From an uncultured Acidimicrobiaceae bacterium (GTDB lineage Bacteria; Actinomycetota; Acidimicrobiia; Acidimicrobiales; Microtrichaceae): a stretch of DNA of 7,927 nucleotides. Below are positions 1 to 7,818 of this stretch, one piece after another. The DNA lies in NCBI GenBank assembly GCA_937868025.1, contig CALMLJ010000643.1, forward strand, positions 1 through 7,927, written 5' to 3'. A program made the position numbers and the translations under genes. The notes below the pieces were generated by a model. It worked only from the letters and a program-made list of their open reading frames with translations. It searched no databases and had not been told where the DNA came from. Numbering within the stretch: the first letter of the stretch is position 1; every line of letters starts with the position of its first letter.

Positions 1-737
1 CGTCGTGCCGCAGCGGGCACCCCGTCGCGGCGCGGTGGTGCGCCGACCAGGAGGTCGTGGCCGATGGCACCGACCCCGTACACGTCGGCTGCCTGGCCAC
101 CGGGGCTCCCGGCGGCGACCTCGGGCGCGAGCCAGCCGGGTGTGCCGACGACCGACGCATCCTCGGTCACGGCCCGCGTGAGGCCGTAGTCGACCAGCAC
201 CGGCGAGCCGTCGGCCCGCACCCGGATGTTCGACGGCTTCACGTCGCGGTGCACCATGCCATCGGGGGCGTCGGGGCCGGTGGTCCGGTGCAGATGATCG
301 ACCGATCGGGCGATGCCGGCGAGCACCCCGAGGATCCACCGTTGGTCCTGTCCCTCCGCCGCCTGCCCGAGCGGCGCGCCCTCGATCCAGTCCGACACGA
401 CGTAGCAGACGTCGAAATCGGCGGGATCGGGGTGCTCCTCGTCGGTGAGCGCTGTGCCGACGAAGGTGCCGCGCACTGCCATGAGGTCGGCTCCGTCGAC
501 CTCGGTCAGGAGCCGGAGACGCTCGTCGATCTCGGCGAGCTCCTCGGGGCGACGCTCGAGCAGCAGTTTGAGCGCGACCTCGTCGCCGTCGTCGGGCGCC
601 CCGGGATCGACGATCACGGCGCGGTAGACCCGGCCCTCGACACCGCCACCGGGCTCGTGGAGCGGCCCACCTCCCGACGAGTCGACCTGATATCGCCGCG
701 GCGCATCCGCCGGGCCCGTCCACAACCGCTCGTCCAC
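1..737 (-). CDS. Serine/threonine protein kinase, N-terminal part (3' end beyond window)
   Basis: A minus-strand open frame starts at GTG 737-735 and runs off the left edge after about 245 codons. It reads as a Hanks-type (PknB-like) kinase domain, which transfers phosphate from ATP to Ser/Thr of partner proteins. Visible landmarks are a glycine-rich loop GGGVEGRVY (residues 30-38), the beta-3 lysine in VALKLL (K57), the hinge region VVSDWIEG, the catalytic loop HRDVKPSN (163-170, with D165 and N170), a metal-binding DYG in place of DFG (183-185), GTPGWLAPE ending the activation segment (APE 204-206), and DVYGVG (D218). All catalytic residues are present, so it should be active. GTG 737 is chosen because it has a good ribosome binding site and leaves about 27 residues before the glycine loop. 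It lies 29 nt after the FHA/HTH gene in the same direction, so the two are probably co-transcribed. Whether it has a membrane or sensor domain cannot be seen here. Confidence 0.9.
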   Translation of the reverse strand, partial: MDERLWTGPADAPRRYQVDSSGGGPLHEPGGGVEGRVYRAVIVDPGAPDDGDEVALKLLLERRPEELAEIDERLRLLTEVDGADLMAVRGTFVGTALTDEEHPDPADFDVCYVVSDWIEGAPLGQAAEGQDQRWILGVLAGIARSVDHLHRTTGPDAPDGMVHRDVKPSNIRVRADGSPVLVDYGLTRAVTEDASVVGTPGWLAPEVAAGSPGGQAADVYGVGAIGHDLLVGAPPRRDGVPAAAR

Positions 738-743
738 GTTCCG

Positions 744-749
744 TCCCCC
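744..749 (-). promoter_or_regulatory. Ribosome binding site of the kinase gene
   Basis: The minus strand reads GGGGGA six nucleotides before GTG 737. This purine-rich Shine-Dalgarno-like site decides the kinase start; the only in-frame ATG seen further in (482-480) would remove the glycine loop and the beta-3 lysine. Confidence 0.6.
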
Positions 750-766
750 GCTCGCTGTCGCCCGGT

Positions 767-1513
767 TCAGCTCGACGCCGCGTCGCCGTTGTCGCCGAGG
801 TCTCGAGGGATGAGTCCGTGGCTCATCGCCGCCTCGACGACCTGGATGCGCATGTCGAGCACATCGGGCAGTTCCATGCGCCGGAGATAGAACTCGTCGT
901 AGATCCGTTCGAGTCGTCGGCGGACCGTCGTCTTCGTCCAGTGCACCGTTCGCGCCACCTGCTCGTGGGTGGCCGGGTAGCGCTCACCGCGTTGCACCGG
1001 CAACGCATACGCCCGCAGCACCGTCCAGAGGTCGTCGGGCAGGTCGACGCGTTGGGTCACCGTCGGGAGGTCACCGGGCAGTCCGGGCTCCGGTGCGCGG
1101 TCGCGGAAGTTGACGACGTCGAGTTCCCACACGTGGGCGCCGGTGATCGAGACGGTGAAGATCTCGGCGTCAGGGCCCCACACCTCGCCATCGGCGAGCG
1201 CCCTCGGGGACCCGCGGTCGGGGGTCACGATCAACGGCCGCCGGACGTGGGCCGTGTTGCTCGACGGGGCCGGTCGGTCGGCAGCGTGGACCAGGATGCG
1301 GCCGTTGGCCACGACCAGCCATCCGCAGTGGCGGGGCACCTCACGGTCCTGGACGGGCGCGTGACCGAATCGGATGCCGCACTCGGCGCCCCTGCCGATC
1401 GCAACGACGTCCCCGTCGGAGAGGGGAAACTCGGAACGGTCGCCGTCGGGCATCGTGCGGCGGCTCACGCGGCCGCGAACGACCCCCTGCACGAGATCCA
1501 TCGTGAGCGCCAT
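767..1513 (-). CDS. FHA-like domain protein with C-terminal helix-turn-helix; putative kinase-linked transcription regulator
   Basis: A 248-residue protein without signal peptide or membrane segment. Residues about 30-125 look like a forkhead-associated (phosphothreonine-binding) domain: LSDGDVVAIGRG (31-42, with the typical GR at 40-41), then PRH (60-62) where FHA domains have S-R-x-H, and NG at 70-71. The middle (about 126-150) is featureless. Residues about 163-209 resemble a winged helix: EQVARTV (184-190) as first helix, a short turn, and TKTTVRRRLERIYDEFY (193-209) as a basic recognition helix. FHA domains read phosphorylated proteins, so with the adjacent kinase gene this is probably a phosphorylation-controlled DNA-binding protein; DNA binding is inferred. 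The order FHA first, HTH last is the reverse of EmbR. The start could be ATG 1513 or ATG 1501; neither has a clear ribosome binding site. An 82-nt gap follows serC, so it may be co-transcribed with serC or have its own promoter. Confidence 0.75.
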   Translation of the reverse strand: MALTMDLVQGVVRGRVSRRTMPDGDRSEFPLSDGDVVAIGRGAECGIRFGHAPVQDREVPRHCGWLVVANGRILVHAADRPAPSSNTAHVRRPLIVTPDRGSPRALADGEVWGPDAEIFTVSITGAHVWELDVVNFRDRAPEPGLPGDLPTVTQRVDLPDDLWTVLRAYALPVQRGERYPATHEQVARTVHWTKTTVRRRLERIYDEFYLRRMELPDVLDMRIQVVEAAMSHGLIPRDLGDNGDAASS

Positions 1514-1515
1514 CT

Positions 1516-1530
1516 GTGGCAGCTTGCCAC
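1516..1530. repeat. Perfect inverted repeat just before the FHA/HTH gene
   Basis: GTGGCA-GCT-TGCCAC, a 6-bp perfect inverted repeat with a 3-nt centre, ends 2 nt before ATG 1513 of the divergently read (minus-strand) FHA/HTH gene. It could be an operator for autoregulation, a small hairpin controlling translation, or chance. A weaker repeat, ACCCG-N10-CGGGT, sits at 1535-1554 in the same 82-nt gap. Confidence 0.35.
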
Positions 1531-1595
1531 GATCACCCGGTTCTGGTCTCGGGTCGGGCGGAGGTTGAGCAGCCCTGCCGGTCTCCCCCGAAACG

Positions 1596-2717
1596 TCAGA
1601 GGCGCTCGAGCACGTAGTCGACGCACGCCGTCAGGGCAGCGACGTCGGACGGGTCGACGGCCGGGAACATGGCGACGCGCAGCTGGTTGCGGCCCAGCTT
1701 GCGGTACGGCTCGACGTCGAGGATGCCGTTGTGGCGAAGCACCGCGGCGAGGCGGGCGGCGTCGACGGAGTCGGCGAAGTCGATCGTGCCGACGACGCGG
1801 CTGCGTTCGGCCTCGACCGTGACGAACGGAGTCGCCAGTTCGTGGGCGTCGGCCCAGCCGTACAGGTGTGACGACGACTGGTCGGAGCGGCCGGCGGCGA
1901 ACTCGAGGCCGCCGTTGTCGAGCACCCACCGCAGCTGCTGGTTGGCGAGGAAGATCGTGGCGAGGGCCGGCGTGTTGTACGTCTGGTCCTTGCGGCTGCT
2001 CTCGAGCGCGATGCCGAGGTCGAGGCTGGCCGGCCGCCAGCGGTCGGAGGCGGCGATCTCCTCGATGCGGGCGATGGCCCTCGGTGAGCAGCAGGCGATC
2101 CAGAGACCACCGTCGGAGGCGAAGCACTTCTGGGGGGCGAAGTAGTAGACGTCGACCTGGCTCATGTCGACGCGGAGACCGCCGGCGCCCGACGTGGCGT
2201 CGACGACGACGAGGGCGTCGTCGTCGATGCCCTCGGGCCGCGTGAGCGGCATCATGACGCCCGTCGACGTCTCGTTGTGGGTCATCGCGTAGAGGTCGAT
2301 GCCGTCCTCGGCGACCGAGAGCGGGTGGGTGCCGGGGTCGGTCTCGATCTTCGAGGGCTGCCCGAGGTGCGGCGCCGACTTGGAGGCGGAGAAGAACTTG
2401 GACGAGAACTCGCCGAACACCAGGTGCTGGCTGCGCTCGCGGATCAGACCGAACGTGGCGACGTCCCAGAACAGCGTCGAGCCACCGTTGCCGAGCAGCA
2501 CCTCGTAGCCGTCGGGCAGGCTGAACAGTTCGGCGATGTTGTTGCGGAGCGCGCCCACCTCGAACAGGACGGCCGCCTGGCGGTGGCTCGTGCCCAGGTA
2601 GGTGGGAGCGGCGTCGGCGAGGGCGGCGATCGCCTCGGGCCGCACCTTGGAGGGGCCGCAGCCGAAGCGTCCGTCGGCGGGCAGCAGGGAAGCGGGGATC
2701 GTGATCGTCTCGGTCAT
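1596..2717 (-). CDS. serC: Phosphoserine aminotransferase (mycobacterial type)
   Basis: SerC converts 3-phosphohydroxypyruvate and glutamate to O-phosphoserine and 2-oxoglutarate, the second step of the serine pathway, using PLP in the cytosol. The 373-residue product has the usual actinobacterial length. It begins with [12 protein letters not shown] (18-29), then GTSHRQ (42-47), GNGGST (76-81), THNETSTGV (146-154), [12 protein letters not shown] (170-181; D173 is the expected PLP-ring aspartate), and [16 protein letters not shown] (191-206) with K197 as the Schiff-base lysine. These are hallmarks of the mycobacterial SerC subfamily. ATG 2717 is chosen because the protein then starts a few residues before the conserved GPSK motif; the frame stays open to ATG 2972, but that extension would overlap the divergent aminotransferase start and is not conserved-looking. 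No strong ribosome binding site is visible. It is divergent from the aspartate aminotransferase gene and followed by the FHA/HTH gene. Confidence 0.95.
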   Translation of the reverse strand: MTETITIPASLLPADGRFGCGPSKVRPEAIAALADAAPTYLGTSHRQAAVLFEVGALRNNIAELFSLPDGYEVLLGNGGSTLFWDVATFGLIRERSQHLVFGEFSSKFFSASKSAPHLGQPSKIETDPGTHPLSVAEDGIDLYAMTHNETSTGVMMPLTRPEGIDDDALVVVDATSGAGGLRVDMSQVDVYYFAPQKCFASDGGLWIACCSPRAIARIEEIAASDRWRPASLDLGIALESSRKDQTYNTPALATIFLANQQLRWVLDNGGLEFAAGRSDQSSSHLYGWADAHELATPFVTVEAERSRVVGTIDFADSVDAARLAAVLRHNGILDVEPYRKLGRNQLRVAMFPAVDPSDVAALTACVDYVLERL

Positions 2718-2877
2718 CGGGACCAGTTTCCCAAGGGCCGGAGGGTGCCAGCTAATCGATATCGGGAAGTTCACCTGGAGTTGTGCGCTGCTCTCGGACC
2801 CCACTCGGCGCGCCGGGGCATCGAGGCGACCCGAAACCGATTCGACTTCGCCGCCCCGGGAGCCGAAAATCGGGGCC
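2718..2877. promoter_or_regulatory. Divergent intergenic region between serC and the aspartate aminotransferase gene
   Basis: This 160-bp gap must hold the promoters for both directions. It contains a small AT-richer island with the palindrome CGATATCG (2757-2764), the palindrome GGCGCGCC (2807-2814), and CCGA-AAA-TCGG (2863-2873). I could not identify a convincing serC promoter; the AT-richer island 40-50 bp upstream of serC is the likeliest place. The aminotransferase promoter candidate is listed separately. Confidence 0.5.
2841..2870 (+). promoter_or_regulatory. Candidate promoter of the aminotransferase-peptidase operon (leaderless)
   Basis: TTCGAC (2841-2846) resembles a -35 box; after an 18-bp spacer GAAAAT (2865-2870) resembles a -10 box. 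The GTG start follows 7 nt later, which places transcription start at or next to the first codon, as in actinobacterial leaderless genes. This agrees with the lack of a clear ribosome binding site. Match quality is moderate. Confidence 0.4.
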
Positions 2878-4098
2878 GTGACCTCCTCCCCAGCCTCCCC
2901 CAAGTCCCGCGTCTCCCGCCGCGTCGGGTCCATCGCCCCCTCCGCCACCCTCGCGGTCGATGCCAAGGCCAAGGCGCTGAAGGCTCAGGGCGAGCCCGTG
3001 ATCGGCTTCGGCGCCGGTGAGCCCGACTTCCCGACCCCGGACTACATCGTCGACGCGGCGGTCGCCGCCGCCCGCGACTCGGCCAACCACAAGTACACCC
3101 CCGCCGGTGGCCTTCCGGCGCTGCAGGAGGCGATCGCCACCAAGACCGCCCGCGACTCGGGCTTCGAGGTGGCGCCGAGCCAGGTGCTCGTCACGAACGG
3201 CGGCAAGCATGCGCTCTACAACGCTTTCGCCACGCTGCTCGATCCGGGCGACGAGGTGCTGCTGCCGGCGCCCTACTGGACCACGTACCCCGAGTCGATC
3301 CGCCTCGCCGGTGGGGTGCCCGTCGAGCTCCCGACCCACGAGGCCACCGGCTACCAGGTCACGATCGAACAGCTCGACGCTGCGCTGACGCCCCGGACGA
3401 AGGTGCTGGTGTTCGTGTCGCCGTCCAACCCGACGGGTGCGGTGTACCCGCCGGCCGCGGTCGAGGCCATCGGTCGGTGGGCCGTCGAGCACGGCGTCTG
3501 GGTTGTCACCGACGAGATCTACGAACACCTCGTGTTCGGCGACGCCGAGTTCAGCTCGATGCCGACGTTGGTCCCCGAGCTCGCCGACACCTGCGTCGTC
3601 GTCAACGGCGTCGCCAAGACCTACGCGATGACCGGCTGGCGCGTCGGGTGGATGATCGGCCCGTCCGACGTCATCAAGGCGGCGGGCAACCTCCAGAGCC
3701 ACGCCACCTCCAACGTCGCCAACGTCAGCCAGCGCGCCGCGCTCGCGGCGGTGTCGGGCGACCTGTCCGCCGTGGCGATGATGCGCGAGGCGTTCGACCG
3801 CCGCCGCCTCGTCATGCACCGGATGCTCAACGACATCGACGGTGTCACCTGCATCGAGCCCGAGGGCGCCTTCTACGCGTTCCCGAACTTCGCCGGGCTG
3901 CTGCACCGCCCGATCGGTGGACGTGAGGCGGCCACGACGCTCGAGCTCGCCGACATCATCCTCGAGGTCGCCAAGGTGGCGATCGTCCCCGGCGAGGCGT
4001 TCGCGGCGCCGGGGTACGCCCGGCTGAGCTTCGCCGTCGCCGACGACGACATCGTCGAGGGCATCGCTCGCATCGCCGACCTCGTGGCCAAGGGGTGA
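2878..4098 (+). CDS. aspC: Aspartate aminotransferase-type class I PLP enzyme
   Basis: A 406-residue fold-type I aminotransferase that most likely exchanges amino groups between aspartate and 2-oxoglutarate in the cytosol. Seen in order: [10 protein letters not shown] (45-54), [15 protein letters not shown] (72-86), [10 protein letters not shown] (106-115), PAPYWTTYP (130-138), SPSNPTGAV (181-189, N184), TDEIYE (211-216, D212 and Y215), [16 protein letters not shown] (243-258) with K247 as the PLP lysine and R255 for the PLP phosphate, and YARLSFA (380-386) with R382 as the substrate carboxylate-binding arginine. The GPAP/YW and NPTG signatures fit the bacterial AAT 1b group, some of which also act on prephenate; specificity cannot be read off. 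GTG 2878 is chosen because it gives the short N-terminus before [19 protein letters not shown] expected in this family; the open frame reaches back to 2602 but would run through serC. The last codons overlap the peptidase start, so the two form an operon. Confidence 0.92.
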   Translation: MTSSPASPKSRVSRRVGSIAPSATLAVDAKAKALKAQGEPVIGFGAGEPDFPTPDYIVDAAVAAARDSANHKYTPAGGLPALQEAIATKTARDSGFEVAPSQVLVTNGGKHALYNAFATLLDPGDEVLLPAPYWTTYPESIRLAGGVPVELPTHEATGYQVTIEQLDAALTPRTKVLVFVSPSNPTGAVYPPAAVEAIGRWAVEHGVWVVTDEIYEHLVFGDAEFSSMPTLVPELADTCVVVNGVAKTYAMTGWRVGWMIGPSDVIKAAGNLQSHATSNVANVSQRAALAAVSGDLSAVAMMREAFDRRRLVMHRMLNDIDGVTCIEPEGAFYAFPNFAGLLHRPIGGREAATTLELADIILEVAKVAIVPGEAFAAPGYARLSFAVADDDIVEGIARIADLVAKG

Positions 4099-6104
4099 CC
4101 GAGGTCGCGCCCTACGGGTCGTGGCGTTCGCCCATCAGCGCCGAGCGCGTGATGGGCAGTTCGTCACGGCTCGGCGAGGTCGCGATCAGCGACGACGCCA
4201 TCTGGTGGTCGGAGGGGCGCCCCAGCGAGGCGGGACGTACCCAGATCGTGCGGCGCAGCCCCAACGGCGAGTTGGCCGAGGTGCTCCCGACGGGCACGTC
4301 GGCGCAGTCGAAGGTGCACGAGTACGGCGGCGGGGCCTGGTGGCTGGCCGGCGAGACCGTGTTCTACGTGTCGGGTGCCGACCAGCGCATCTGGCGACTC
4401 GACCCGGGATTCGATCCGATCCCGGTGACGCCGGTGCCGCTCAACCCCGGCGGTCTGCGGTACGCCGACGCGTCCATGACCCCCGACCGCCGGTGGATCA
4501 TCTGTGTGCAGGAGGCCCATCCCGGCGAGGCGGAGGTCGATTCCGCCGCGACGGAGGCCGTGAACCGGTTGGTCGCCGTGCCAGCGACCGGCGGCATCCC
4601 TGTGGTCCTGCGACAGGTCGCCGACTTCGTGATGTCACCGCGCCTCGACCAGCTCGGCGAGCTGCTCGCCTGGGTCGAGTGGTCGCACCCCGACATGCCG
4701 TGGGACGCGTCCGAGCTGTGGTTCGGCCGCCTCGACCTCGGCGGCCTCGAGCCGGCGCTGGTCGGGGCCCGGCACCTCGCCGGTGGTCGCGACGCGCTCG
4801 CGACGGGCGACGAGTCGGTCGTGCAGCCCGAGTGGGACCACGACAACCGGCTGTGGTTCTGTTCGGACCGGACCGACTGGTGGAACCTGTACCACTACGG
4901 CACCCCGGGTCCTCCGACGGGTCGCCCGATCCCCGTTGCCGCCGGGACCTACGAGGTCGCGCTGCCGGCCTGGGTGTTCGGCGAGTCGCGGTACGCGTTC
5001 CTCAGCGACAACCGGGTCGTGTTCGCCTACCGCTCCGACGGTGTCGACCATCTCGGCGTGTACGACACCATCGCCGACCGGGTCGACCGAGTGAGCGTTC
5101 CGTGCACTTCGATCCGCCAGGTGCGCGCCTGGCAGACGACCGTGATCTTCGTGGGAGCGTCGTTCACGGCCGACGCCGCGGTAGTCGCCACGATCGTCGG
5201 GCGTGGCGGCGCGACCTCCGGGCTCGAGGCGATGCGTCCGCCCGGCACCGAGAACGGTCTCAGCTCGTCGCAGTTGTCGGTCGGCCAACCGATCACGTTC
5301 CCGACCGACGGCGGCATCGCCCACGCGATCTTCTACCCGCCGACGAACCCCGACTTCGTTGCGCCCGAGGGGGAGCGGCCGCCGTTGATCGTGATGATCC
5401 ACGGGGGTCCGACGTCGGCGGCGCCGCCCGAGCTCAACCTCCGAACGCAGTACTGGACGTCGCGTGGGTTCGCCGTGGTCGACGTGAACCACCGTGGGAG
5501 CACCGGGTTCGGTCGTCGGTTCCGCAACGAGCTTCGGGGCCAGTGGGGAGTGGTCGACGTCGCCGACTGCATCGCGGCGGCACGGTTCCTGGCGTCGGCC
5601 GGCCGAGCCGACGGCGAGCGCCTCATCATCCGCGGGGGCAGTGCCGGCGGGTACACGACGTTGGCGGCGCTCACGACGTCCGACGCCTTCAGCGCCGGGT
5701 GCAGCCTGTACGGCATCGCCGATCTGGTGCTGCTCACCGTCGACGACCACAAGTTCGAGTCGCGCTACACCGCGAGCCTCGTCGCGCCGTATCCCGAGGG
5801 CGCGGAGGTGTACCGGGAGCGGTCGCCGATCCACCATCTCGAGCGCCTGACGTCGCCGATCATCATGTTCCAGGGCACCGACGACAAGGTCGTGCCGCCG
5901 AACCAGACGCAGATGGTCGCCGACGCATTGCGGGGAACCAGCGTGCCCTTCAGCGCGGTGTTCTTCGAGGGCGAGGGCCACGGGTTCCGCCAGGCCGCCA
6001 ACATCATTCGCTGCCTGGAGGCCGAACTGTCGTTCTACGCCCAGGTGCTGGGCTTCCCGCACCCCGACGGCGTCGACCCGGTCGAGGTCGAGAACTTGGC
6101 GTAG
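4095..6104 (+). CDS. S9 family serine peptidase (prolyl oligopeptidase / acylaminoacyl-peptidase-like)
   Basis: A 669-residue protein with two parts: a beta-propeller-like N-terminal region (about 30-390, with repeated short strands and Trp/Asp-rich turns such as [10 protein letters not shown] and the [10 protein letters not shown] segment) and a C-terminal alpha/beta hydrolase domain (about 400-655). In the latter, HGGP (436-439) fits the oxyanion region, GGSAGG carries the nucleophile S516, [11 protein letters not shown] carries D597, and EGHGF carries H629, a full catalytic triad. Such enzymes cut short peptides, often at the N-terminus, and the propeller restricts access to small substrates. 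No signal peptide or membrane segment is visible, so it is probably cytosolic and recycles peptides. It starts at GTG 4095, which overlaps the aminotransferase stop as GTGA, implying translational coupling; an ATG at 4152 would drop the APYGSW opening typical of relatives. Exact substrate preference is unknown. Confidence 0.92.
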   Translation: MTEVAPYGSWRSPISAERVMGSSSRLGEVAISDDAIWWSEGRPSEAGRTQIVRRSPNGELAEVLPTGTSAQSKVHEYGGGAWWLAGETVFYVSGADQRIWRLDPGFDPIPVTPVPLNPGGLRYADASMTPDRRWIICVQEAHPGEAEVDSAATEAVNRLVAVPATGGIPVVLRQVADFVMSPRLDQLGELLAWVEWSHPDMPWDASELWFGRLDLGGLEPALVGARHLAGGRDALATGDESVVQPEWDHDNRLWFCSDRTDWWNLYHYGTPGPPTGRPIPVAAGTYEVALPAWVFGESRYAFLSDNRVVFAYRSDGVDHLGVYDTIADRVDRVSVPCTSIRQVRAWQTTVIFVGASFTADAAVVATIVGRGGATSGLEAMRPPGTENGLSSSQLSVGQPITFPTDGGIAHAIFYPPTNPDFVAPEGERPPLIVMIHGGPTSAAPPELNLRTQYWTSRGFAVVDVNHRGSTGFGRRFRNELRGQWGVVDVADCIAAARFLASAGRADGERLIIRGGSAGGYTTLAALTTSDAFSAGCSLYGIADLVLLTVDDHKFESRYTASLVAPYPEGAEVYRERSPIHHLERLTSPIIMFQGTDDKVVPPNQTQMVADALRGTSVPFSAVFFEGEGHGFRQAANIIRCLEAELSFYAQVLGFPHPDGVDPVEVENLA

Positions 6105-6110
6105 CGGCAG

Positions 6111-6163
6111 GGAGAAGTTCGTCACCAGCGCGCCGGTGGTGCGCGCTCACGACGAAGTTCTCC
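6111..6163. terminator. Large nested hairpin after the S9 peptidase gene
   Basis: Arms GGAGAAGTTCGTC (6111-6123) and GACGAAGTTCTCC (6151-6163) pair over 13 positions with one G-G mismatch. Inside, after symmetrical 3-nt bulges, AGCGCGC (6127-6133) pairs perfectly with GCGCGCT (6141-6147) around a 7-nt loop. The structure starts 6 nt after the peptidase stop codon, so it probably ends the aminotransferase-peptidase transcript. There is no T-tract, as is common for actinobacterial terminators. Because it lies 78 nt before serA it could also act as a leader element if transcription reads through. Confidence 0.7.
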
Positions 6164-6199
6164 AGCGGGTACGCCGCCCGACGTGACATCGGTCCTCGG

Positions 6200-6230
6200 T
6201 TGTAGCGCCTCGTGCGCCCACCGTTAGGCT
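6200..6230 (+). promoter_or_regulatory. Candidate serA promoter
   Basis: TAGGCT (6225-6230) fits the actinobacterial -10 pattern TANNNT, with a weak -35 match TTGTAG (6200-6205) 19 bp upstream. Transcription would start about 3 nt before ATG 6241, giving a leaderless or nearly leaderless mRNA. This agrees with the absence of a Shine-Dalgarno sequence in the preceding CCCCCGT. Confidence 0.5.
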
Positions 6231-6240
6231 CGTCCCCCGT

Positions 6241-7809
6241 ATGGCACGAGTACTCGTCACCGAAGCAATCGCCGACAACGGACTCCAGCGTCTCCGCGAC
6301 GCCGGACACGAGGTGGACATCCAGCTCGACTGGACCCCCGAGTCGCTCCTCGATCTGGTGAAGGGCGCACACGCGCTGATCATCCGATCGGCGACCCAGG
6401 TCACCGCCGAGGTGCTCGCCGCCGGCACCGACCTCATCGTGGTCGGTCGAGCCGGCATCGGTCTCGACAACGTCGACACGGGCGCGGCGACCGACCGTGG
6501 TGTGATGGTCGTGAACGCGCCACAGTCGAACACGCTCTCGGCCGCCGAGCACACGATGGCCCTGCTCCTGGCCCAGGCCCGCAACGTGCCCCAGGCGCAC
6601 GCCGCCCTCAAGGCCGGCCGCTGGGAGCGCTCGAAGTGGAACGGTGTCGAGCTGAGCGACAAGACGCTCGGCATCATCGGCCTCGGCCGCATCGGCAAGC
6701 TGGTCGCCCAGCGGTCGCTGGCGTTCGGGATGAAGCTCGTGGCCTACGACCCGTTCGTGTCCGAGGAGGCCGCCCGGCGCATGTCGGTCGAGCTGCTCAC
6801 GCTCGACGAGCTCATCGCCCGCGCCGACTTCATCACGCTCCACCTGGCGAAGACGCCCGAGACGATCGGTCTCATCGGCAAGGACCTCCTCGCCAAGGCC
6901 AAGCCGAACCTCCGCGTCGTCAACGTGGCCCGCGGTGGCATCGTCGACGAGCAGGCGCTTGCCGATGCCATCCGGTCGGGCCAGGTGGCCGGCGCCGCCA
7001 TCGACGTGTTCGACAAGGAACCGTGCCTCGATTCGCCGCTGTTCGAACTCGACGAGGTCGTCGTCACGCCCCACCTCGGGGCCAGCACGGTCGAGGCGCA
7101 GGACAAGGCCGGCGACACGATCGCCGACATGGTCGAGCTGGCGCTGGCCGGTGAGTTCGTGCCGTTCGCGGTCAACGTGTCCGCCGGTGAGGTGTCCGAG
7201 ACGGTCCGTCCGTACCAGGCGCTCGCCGAGAAGCTCGGTGGCATGCTCGCCGGTCTGTCGGCCGGTGTGCCCCAGGAGTCCATCGAGATCTCCTACGACG
7301 GCCAGATCGCGGAGTACGACACCCGCATCCTCACCCTGTCGGTGCTCAAGGGCTTCTTCGGGGCCGTCGGCGGTGATCCCGTCTCGTACGTGAACGCTCC
7401 GCAGCTCGCCACCGAGCACGGCATCGAGGTTCGCCCGTCGCAGTCGACGACGCCGAAGGACTACGTGAACCTCATCACGGTCCGCTGTGGCGACCACGGT
7501 GTGGCCGGCACGCTGGCCGGTCTGAACAGCGTCCCCAAGATCGTGATGATCGACGACTTCACGCTCGACATCCGGCCCGCCGAGCACATGGTCGTGGTTC
7601 GCAACGACGACGTGCCGGGCATGATCGGCAAGGTCGGCGCTGCCGTCGGCGAGGCCGGCGTCAACATCACCGACATGGTTGTCGGCCAGAACGAGGCCGG
7701 TGTGTCGGCGCTCATGGTGATCGCGACCGACGAGGACGTTCCCGACGAGGTCGTGGCCGCCCTCGCCGCCAAGGAGTCGGTGCGTTCGGTCATCCGCGTC
7801 CGCGGCTGA
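6241..7809 (+). CDS. serA: D-3-phosphoglycerate dehydrogenase (long form with ASB and ACT domains)
   Basis: SerA oxidises 3-phosphoglycerate to 3-phosphohydroxypyruvate with NAD+, the first and controlled step of serine synthesis. The 522-residue length matches the type I enzyme of mycobacteria. The N-terminal part holds the substrate domain with RAGIGLDNVD (70-79) and NAPQSNTLSAAEH (92-104). The Rossmann domain has GLGRIG (147-152) and D170 for NAD. Catalytic residues are visible as R231 in ARGG, E260 in DKEP and H278 in TPHLGAST. An intervening (ASB) domain spans about 320-445, and a C-terminal ACT domain spans about 448-522 with NDDVPG (455-460) and GVNI (473-476). The ACT domain is where serine binds for feedback inhibition in relatives. 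ATG 6241 is chosen because it gives the canonical beta-strand start and lies just behind the predicted promoter. It is probably transcribed alone, between two large hairpins. Confidence 0.97.
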   Translation: MARVLVTEAIADNGLQRLRDAGHEVDIQLDWTPESLLDLVKGAHALIIRSATQVTAEVLAAGTDLIVVGRAGIGLDNVDTGAATDRGVMVVNAPQSNTLSAAEHTMALLLAQARNVPQAHAALKAGRWERSKWNGVELSDKTLGIIGLGRIGKLVAQRSLAFGMKLVAYDPFVSEEAARRMSVELLTLDELIARADFITLHLAKTPETIGLIGKDLLAKAKPNLRVVNVARGGIVDEQALADAIRSGQVAGAAIDVFDKEPCLDSPLFELDEVVVTPHLGASTVEAQDKAGDTIADMVELALAGEFVPFAVNVSAGEVSETVRPYQALAEKLGGMLAGLSAGVPQESIEISYDGQIAEYDTRILTLSVLKGFFGAVGGDPVSYVNAPQLATEHGIEVRPSQSTTPKDYVNLITVRCGDHGVAGTLAGLNSVPKIVMIDDFTLDIRPAEHMVVVRNDDVPGMIGKVGAAVGEAGVNITDMVVGQNEAGVSALMVIATDEDVPDEVVAALAAKESVRSVIRVRG

Positions 7810-7818
7810 CCCGAACCC

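Noticed and set aside
57..890. Plus-strand open frame of 277 codons
   Set aside because: It is antisense to the kinase gene, whose minus-strand frame carries all kinase motifs; the plus frame shows only low-complexity Arg/Asp/Val-rich sequence.
818..1822. Plus-strand open frame of 334 codons
   Set aside because: Antisense to the FHA/HTH gene and the end of serC, ending in an Arg-rich tail typical of shadow frames in GC-rich DNA.
2602..2877. 92-codon N-terminal extension of the aminotransferase
   Set aside because: It overlaps serC in antisense and has no family character; the conserved part begins at [10 protein letters not shown] after GTG 2878.
2718..2972. 85-codon N-terminal extension of serC
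   Set aside because: It would run through the divergent promoter region and overlap the aminotransferase start; SerC proteins begin close to the GPSK motif, which ATG 2717 supplies.
2752..3906. Minus-strand open frame of 384 codons
   Set aside because: Antisense shadow of the aminotransferase, with Gly/Asp/Arg-rich low-complexity content and no recognisable motif.
4635..6125. Minus-strand open frame of 496 codons
   Set aside because: Antisense shadow of the S9 peptidase, which carries a complete catalytic triad on the plus strand.
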